This document shows, piece after piece, positions 57,347 to 64,000 of a DNA stretch of 64,000 nucleotides. The notes below the pieces were generated by a model. That model was given only the letters and a program-made list of their open reading frames with translations, had not been told where the DNA came from and searched no databases. Positions within the stretch are counted from its first letter, which is position 1, and each line of letters begins with the position of its first letter. The position numbers and the translations under genes are program-made. Origin of the DNA: Luidia sarsii (lineage: Eukaryota; Echinodermata; Asteroidea; Paxillosida; Luidiidae); the NCBI GenBank assembly GCA_949987565.1, contig OX465115.1:10341055-10405054 (forward strand), given 5' to 3'.

Positions 57347-57775
57347 ATGTCTTCCGGTGAGGATGAAACTGCTTCGGTTACTAGTGGTTCAGATTATGAG
57401 TCTGAATCGACTGAAAAGTCCGAGATAGACAGCAATAGCAGTGATAACAGTAGCGACGACCATGCACCACCGGCCAAGCACCCCAGGCAAGCCAAGACTA
57501 CCGGGTATTTTCAGGGGAAGGACGGCGACAGTTTTCCTCGTCGACATAGCTTCAACACATCTGGTGTTCAAGCATCGAACTTCGATGGCAGCAGTAACTC
57601 TTTGGAAATCTTCGAACATTTCCTCAGTCCCGAACTTATCCTTGGGATTGAGCAACGATACGAATCGCTACGCAGCGGCGAACCCCAAGCGTCAATGGTC
57701 AGCCGGCTGTCAGAGTCACAGGCGGAGCTGGTTTGACACAACACCCGAAGAGATGTCCGTTTTCCTTTCCGGCCG
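57347..57775 (+). pseudogene. piggyBac-like transposase, N-terminal fragment
   Basis: The frame starts MSSGEDETASVTSGSDYESE and is an acidic, Ser-rich N-terminus (residues 1-45). Basic PAKHPRQAK and the hydrophobic LEIFEHFLSPELILGI follow. After a frameshift near 57655 the text continues NDTNRYAAANPKRQW and RRSWFDTTPEEMSVFL. The run of an F-F/L-helix, then TNRYA, then WxxTTxEEMxxFL is the usual opening of piggyBac-type transposase domains. The catalytic Asp region is absent. A host-domesticated piece is possible, but the frameshift argues for a relic. Confidence 0.5.
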
Positions 57776-58032
57776 GATGCGCAGTGTATGTATCCCGATA
57801 CATACACAGCACTCAGTGCTGCCTGGTACGTTGTGGCCAGTACGACCTCAATGTGACTGTGAGATCCAGCCACACAGCACGGCCAGTGAGGATAACAAAA
57901 AATCTGATCAGCTATAAGGACAAAAAAAAATAAAAGAAATTGAGAAATTGATGTCCAACCTACACTACAGAGTATATTTACAAGACCTGATAAACCTTTG
58001 ATGTGGATAAACCTTTGTGTGTGGAATAACTG
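57776..58032. other. Unassigned stretch between piggyBac-like relic and unit D
   Basis: No feature is recognised. It ends where near-identity with 32546 begins. Confidence 0.3.
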
Positions 58033-61000
58033 ACTTTGAAAGAGTGTGTTTTGTACAGTGTTCTATGGGAGCTCGATTTAGTGGGCTGAAAAATTTTCTT
58101 GCCAGGACTGTAGAGTCCACACTAGTACATCTAAACCGTGGAAAAGGGTTGAAATGTTATTTTGACGTAAAACTAAAAATTCACTAAAGAGACCGTGAAA
58201 AAAACGTGAATATATAGGGTGGCAAGCTGCAGCCTTGAAAGATGGCTAATTCAATTGCCAGTAGGGGCCCCCAGCCCCCATAGAGGTACTGTACGTATGG
58301 TGTCACTGTAACTGTCACTCACATAATACTGCTTTATTTGCCTCTATCCATTTACCACCAGGATTGTGGCCTTAGAGACCACTGGTGAAAACACAGTGAA
58401 AATGCCTTGGCAAATTGTGTGCCGTGAAATAGGGGTGAAAAAAATGAATTTTCTTTTCACGGCTAAATGACATGTTCACCCCACTTTCACGGTTTAGATG
58501 TTTATAGTGTCAGTATATGCATATGCTCGTAGCAGGTGAAGGTATAATTATCAAACACATTCAGACAATTGAAACAAATTTTGTTTTGTTTGACCAAAGA
58601 CCTTATAGCTCGCATAGCGCGCAAGATGGACTACTCCGAGCAAAAGGTGAAGTACGCGCTGGACGCCATTTTAGTAAGCAACGGAATCTGTCGTCATAAA
58701 CAATAAAAAAGATACAACTTTGGATGCGTGAAAAGAATGTGATAACTTTCATGTGATGTGACCTAGAAAAGGAGAGAATGTGTGCAACTTTGCTTACTAA
58801 ACTGGCGCCCAATGCGTACTTCACCCGGATGCGTGTGATATCGCAAGAGAAGGCTATCTTGCGCACAAGCATGCTATAAGATCTTTGCTTTTGACCAAGT
58901 ACTATATAAGCTGTCACACACAAAAAAAACAGAATCCCTTTCGTTCATATGCAGAACTCGTGAACAACACACGGGATACCAAAGGCTTTCAATATTGTGT
59001 TTAATCGGCGTGGTAACGAGTGACCTTCCTGCCGTACACGAGTACGAGTGTGGACCCTACGGTCCCGCCAATAAAGATTGCAGGACACTAGCCGATTTAA
59101 TTTGTTGCCACCCAAAAAACCACCCTCAAAATGATTAGCGGTCCAAGCCGTATTTGTGCAACGATTTGAGGGAGGACCCCGACTTCTACTGTCAAATTGG
59201 GCCAAATTTAAAGCCAGATTTTTTTCCAAACCTGTCACGAATGTGGATGTTTTTCTTTTGTGTCTGTGTTTCCTTTCACAAGTCTGGGGTTTACAGCGCT
59301 GTTAGTCCGGTCACCGTCGTTGACGAGGTCCAGTGGTCAGTAAAAAGGTCATATTTTGTCCGTAGCTGGAAAGTTTACAATGGTTATTGGTGCACTGTGT
59401 CCTTCAGGGAGTGCATGCGGGCAAACGAGCGTTCTTGTTCACACAGGAGCGTAAACATGTTTTTGTCCGGAGAGACGCAGAACCCCAGAGCTGAAGGCAA
59501 CTGTGTTTTGATTAAAATACTTGTTTGGCAAACAAAATATCAACACTCAGGCTTGGCAGTGAAATGCATGTACGGGTCCTAAAATTAAAGATAATTTACT
59601 GACAACTGTAAGTAGTAATAATATTTGTTTTCTTGTATTGCCAGAAAAAAAAATACATGCATACTAATGGGAAGAAAATTATTGCTATATTAGGTTGAAT
59701 TATTATATAAGATTGAAAATGATTGATCTACTTCTTAATCAAACCGATTCCTCAATTGTTAACGAGCGAGTTAACTTTAAAAAGAAATGAGTACATTTTG
59801 ATGTTAACGAGGTGTCATAAAACAATATGAAAATGATTTTTACATATGTGCGCATAATTTATGACAGTTTGAGTTCTAGACAATTAACGTTTGAATAACT
59901 CATCATAAGTGCTTATTATACGTGCTTAAAGTGCATCTATGGCCTGTAGTACTATTATTGACATAACTTTGTTTATGGATTGTATATGAATGCATTTTAA
60001 ACCATAGTAATACGCAACGCCCCTTCTATGCAGATAGGTCCTCAATTGAGCTAACATCGGTACTTGTAATGCAATAACAATGTAAGCACGCCTTACATAG
60101 AAAGAGAAAAAAATCGGGCTGTCTGTTACTTCTTTACAGTATGATGAAATAACTGGACGGTTGTGCTTGTTTTCTGCTTGTTCCTACGATGTCTGGTGTT
60201 CAAAAATGCATAGGTTTGTTTGTATTTCACGATAACACAAGTTATTGTAAAGAGCCTTAACTGTTATTTTGCCTAAAACTACTCGTGCACTTGACTTTTA
60301 AAACAGTTCGAATTGGAATCGGAATAACGCAAAATGTCAATGTTGTAGATTAAAAATCAACTTCGCTTCTCAAATGTTTCGGAAAACCCAAAAGTGTCTC
60401 TATCCAATCTTAAACATCATAAAGCTACAGTTGACCAATACCGGTAATTCACAAAAATACCAAGTTACTCAAAACATTCTTAAACAATACATTAGTGTGT
60501 AGTGGATCCGACGTTAATCGTTTTTGATCATTGGATTATGGGTATTTTATTTTGAATGAACTGTTAAACCAAGATTTGTTTCAAAATAAAATCCTGTTTT
60601 ACTAGTAATTTTTTTGTGCTCTGGGCATATAATCCCTTGGTCACCGTAGTAATGCTGTCCGTCTTAGCCGTGAGAAAATGTGGATGAAGCGTCTTCGGAC
60701 TATTCAACCACATGGTCTAGACATCCAGGAGGTTAATGACTAACACCATGCTGCTTTCTGATTATCCTTCTTTGTGTTCACTTCTTTACATTTCTCTCTT
60801 TGATCTTTCCCCCTTTTCTCACTAATTCTTACCCTACTCCTTGCACTTCCCTTTGATGTCACCCTACCAGCTTTACTCTTTGTCCTTTGTTTCTCATCCG
60901 TGTCCTATTCACTCTCTTCCCCTTCCTTCGTGCGCATGTATCTGTTTTGCCCTTGTCACTCTGCCTTGAGAAAGGTCCTGCTAGGATCGAAACGTCAGGC

Positions 61001-61130
61001 CCACTAAATTTTAAGATTTGCATTTTGGTAATTTTAGTCAGTAAGCAGTTTGCAACATTTTGGTTTATTACTTTAAGTAATTATTTTCAGTGTAATGACA
61101 AGCTTAGAAACCATTTCGCAAAACGCTCGT
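58033..61130. repeat. Segmental duplication block, unit D (pairs with 32546-35644)
   Basis: Nearly identical to the block left of copy C, including the transporter 5'-flank fragment (about 58517-58600), the foldback (58640-58840) and the Penelope family 1 3' end (60620-61067). Only scattered single-base and homopolymer differences are seen, so the duplication is recent. The stretch 59583-60620 shows no gene. Confidence 0.78.
60620..61067 (+). mobile_element. Penelope-like family 1 3' end, plus strand (unit D)
   Basis: Duplicate of 35140-35585, with the terminal GAAAGGTCCTGCTAGGATCG at about 60969-60988. Noncoding. Confidence 0.65.
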
Positions 61131-61550
61131 TGACCCTACATTCATCCAGGATAGCTCGAAAGCCAAGATTTCAACACCGAACAATCAATTGGCATCTGAA
61201 GCACGACCAACAAACACAAGGGCATAACGCGCACCAGACCAGGCCCGCATGACCTCAACATAAATGAACAAAGAGTGATGGCCCAGCGGTCACCAGTGAT
61301 TTCCCAACTAACGTCGTGCTTCAGTAGTCAGGCTGGCCGGGAAAGATCCTCCACACTTCAACGGTCACGACCACAACTTTTGGCGTGAAGGATCCTCCAC
61401 GCTTCACCACTCTTCCGCGCCATACAAAACCCCTGATGATAGTTGGACTCCAGCAGCCTCCTGACGACGAGCAGAGTACACACTGCTCGAAACGTTGAGT
61501 CACCGACTCTTTTCAGAGCCACACTGAGTCTTAAAAGAGATGATAAACAT
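61130..61550 (+). mobile_element. Penelope-like family 2 3' end (beyond copy D 3' end)
   Basis: Duplicate of 35645-36070. The GAGCAG/CTGCTC stem with GAAAC is kept. The histone-type hairpin reads GACTCTTTTCAGAGCC (61505-61520), with the same stem mismatch as in unit C. Confidence 0.6.
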
Positions 61551-61874
61551 GGTGTCACCGAAAACCAATTAATAATAATTGTTTCCATCATGCAAACCTT
61601 CAAGTCTTTTCGAGCTTGAATTTGTTTTCATTCAAAAATGCTCAAGTTCATCATGTCACCAGGCCATGGAGCTGGGGTTTTACGCTCCACACTTTCTTTA
61701 TGGGTTATTGACCTTTTTCATTCTCGTAAAACCGCGTACATTCGCATTAGTTACTTAAAATCAAACCAGCTACCATAAATCCATTTATTGATTGAAACCA
61801 TTAGTACCTTAATGCCAACATTATCAGACCAACGTTATACATGTTTTAAATGATTAACATTTGGATTCAGACTT

Positions 61875-64000
61875 CTAAATGATTTTCAGGACGAGTCCGA
61901 TGACCAGGGGAATGAGAGCAGCACAGGGCACACATCCAATGATGATGAAAGCCATGTCATAGCTTCCCGTGGCGTCGTATAGCCAACCTGTCAATTGAAA
62001 CGAAGGCAAGAACGTTAGGAAATCGGTGTTTTGGGGGTAATCCGGTATTAACTCATGTGACGCCCACTGGTGGCGAAATTGCTGCGGCTCATTCTTGTGA
62101 GTGCTTAGATTTGATTTACTTGATTATTAATTACAGACCTAATTAATATTTAAATATTCCATTAAGTATTGAAAAAAAACAATCAATGTGATATGCATAG
62201 CAAATGAAGATATTCCTTTGGACAAAGAATTACAGTAAAGAGAAAATAAACATAAGTAAGCATTGACGGGTCCCATAAATTTGTTTCATTGAGCATTGAC
62301 ATGACATATATAATCGGAAAGGAGCAATGAATTGAGCAAATGAGCAAATGAAATCAGTAAATGGTAATCCTCAATGAAATCACAATGGGGACAGCTGTCC
62401 CCCTCAAATTGGTTTTTAACTTGCCAAACCTAGCCCAAAATTTCACTGGAACTGCAATCTCAGTTCATCCTATAATGGGGCATTTGTCAAGACATCAAGG
62501 TTAAGTTCCCGACATTGCCTCCCAATTTACCTTGGGGTCAGGGAAAAGGTGCTAGTTAGTGAGCAGTGAATTGAGCAAATGAGCAGATAAATGAATTAAA
62601 ATGTGCAACGAACTGAGTTAATGAATTGAGTCGTGTTTAGTCCTAAATGACATGGACGGCTTTTGTGACATGGAAACGGAGCTCGTGTAAATTTTATTGG
62701 AAACGATTATGCAGTTTACCTGGCAAAAACCTGGAAGTTATATCATTAATGTATTGCTTTGATAGACTGTTTGACGTGTAAATGGAGCTGAGTGATTAAA
62801 ACCGAAATTATTCATTCTTACCTGGCAAAAATCCGGAAAGTGTCACCACAAACACGAGAGCAAGCTTCAGCCAAGCGTACGCATTCGACAATTCCTCGGC
62901 ACCGAAGACCTCTTTCACCAGAATGTCATTGAGCGTGTACATTGCAGCAATGAATAGACCGCACTGAAAGGTGACGAACACGTAGCCCAGAACGCTGGTC
63001 ACCCAGGGATCGACGATGAACGACACGGCTAACATCAGACTGCTCACGATCAACGCAGTGGTGCATCGCACGTAGCCTCTGTCGATGAAAGGTGACCAGA
63101 TAAAGGTTCCCAACAAGAAGCCCACAGCTGCTGCTGAGCAAAGTGAGGCAGCCACTTCCGAGGAAAACCCTTTGTCCTCGAGATGGGGAACGAAATAAAT
63201 CAGCCACGAACCGTTTGAAAAGGCGACGGCGAGTCGACTGAATACTATCACCCAGTATTTAGACTCCAGCAACACCGCCATCCCTGCCCGTTGGCAGAGA
63301 CCGATGAGAAACGCTTTCATAGAAGACATTGGTTTGGTGTTGGCTTGCTCACTGATATCTCTATCGGGCACGGAGTCGTACGCTTCCTTGTCGTTTGTGA
63401 TGAGCATCGCACAGGGGATGCAGTGACAACAGATCGCAGTAATGAGCACCATCGCTCCTCTCCAGCCGTAGGTGTCCAGGAACAATTGCGTCAAGGGTGC
63501 GAAAATGAAGAGGGAGATTCCTCCCCCACTGTGACCTATACCACAGGCCATACTGAAATGTCTGTTGAAGTGCCTTCCTAGCAAGCCCAGCACGATAATG
63601 TCAAAGATGCCAACTGAAAACCCTGCAACATTCAAGAGAATGATGATGAGAAGGGAAAGCTAGAATTGTTCATCATAATGAAGCTGCTGATCAGTCTTTG
63701 CAAAGTTTCCAAAATTAGACTTGTTTCCTAGTGTTTAACTTTTTCATTTGTGTAATTGCTAACGTGTTTCCTCCAGCATTTTATGTATCATATTTCACTT
63801 ACTTGTTTTGTCAAAATTCGTTTCTCCGCAGGTTTTTTTTCTCCGCTTCAGCAAAGCGGAAAAGGTATTGTTCTTGGTCTGATTTTTTTCTTCTTCTACC
63901 CTAAATCTGTAAGAACTGTTTGGCCGTTGAACACCCTTGGATTCATTTTCATATTTGGCAAATGCATGGAGCCTTTTCTAAAATTTTGCACATTAACCGT
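61875..64000 (-). CDS. Monocarboxylate-transporter-like protein, copy D (3' exons only in window)
   Basis: Exon 4 is 61987-61875 and exon 3 is 63622-62822 (113 and 801 nt, GT-AG). Exons 2 and 1 must lie beyond the right edge of the window. Exon 3 encodes HFNRHFSMACGIGHSGGGIS, SVPDRDISEQANTKPMSSMK and FIWSPFIDRGY with no stop. It is closest to copy C. Intron 3 (834 bp) contains the 11-nt microexon candidate at 62720-62730. Intron 2 begins with the usual dispersed repeat (GCTTCAGCAAAGCGG near 63846). Confidence 0.82.

Overview
The window is metazoan nuclear DNA, not bacterial. It has genes split by GT-AG introns, histone H2A/H2B remnants, and a dense load of Penelope-like, non-LTR and terminal-inverted-repeat (TIR) elements. 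The style (a tandem expansion of SLC16-type transporters among Penelope-like elements) suggests an invertebrate deuterostome such as amphioxus, a sea urchin or a hemichordate. Nothing in the sequence fixes the species.

The backbone is a tandem cluster of monocarboxylate-transporter-like genes (MCT/SLC16, major facilitator superfamily). Copy A (+, 7917-12118) has four exons of 211, 144, 801 and 113 nt, encodes 422 aa and is intact. Copies B (-, 17275-28408) and C (-, 36396-43342) have the same exon lengths and phases and also look intact. Copy D (-, from 61875) enters the window with exons 4 and 3 only. Copy E (-, 56001-56997) is a pseudogene lacking exons 2 and 4. Large blocks around the genes recur: 32540-35640 matches 58030-61130; 16540-19830 matches 35645-38960 and 61130-64000; 19800-23730 matches 38930-42240; 27280-28680 matches 42240-43604. 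The cluster therefore grew by recent segmental duplication.

The duplicates give internal filled-versus-empty-site comparisons. Unit C carries an 8.8 kb insertion (43605-52395) exactly where unit B has an empty TTT site. Its ends are imperfect TIRs, and it contains a multi-exon, decayed gene. The product would have an N-terminal Cys/His finger region, a long transposase-like middle, a FEN1/XPG-like nuclease domain and a Cys-rich tail. I interpret it as an Academ-like (nuclease-bearing) DNA transposon. Unit B intron 1 carries a 3.5 kb insertion (23732-27277) with 23-bp perfect TIRs that unit C lacks.

Two Penelope-like families are scattered through introns and flanks. Family 1 has RT and GIY-YIG remnants with degenerate hammerhead-like ends. 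Family 2 is seen only as 3' ends upstream of copies B, C and D. Its tails hold a hammerhead-like core followed at once by a hairpin identical to the histone mRNA 3' stem-loop, with a compensated stem variant elsewhere in the window. That combination is the most unusual RNA-level signal here. Other items are truncated H2B and H2A genes fused into transporter debris, a piggyBac-like fragment, non-LTR 3' ends inside transporter 5' flanks, long foldbacks, and an 11-nt microexon candidate shared by four transporter copies.
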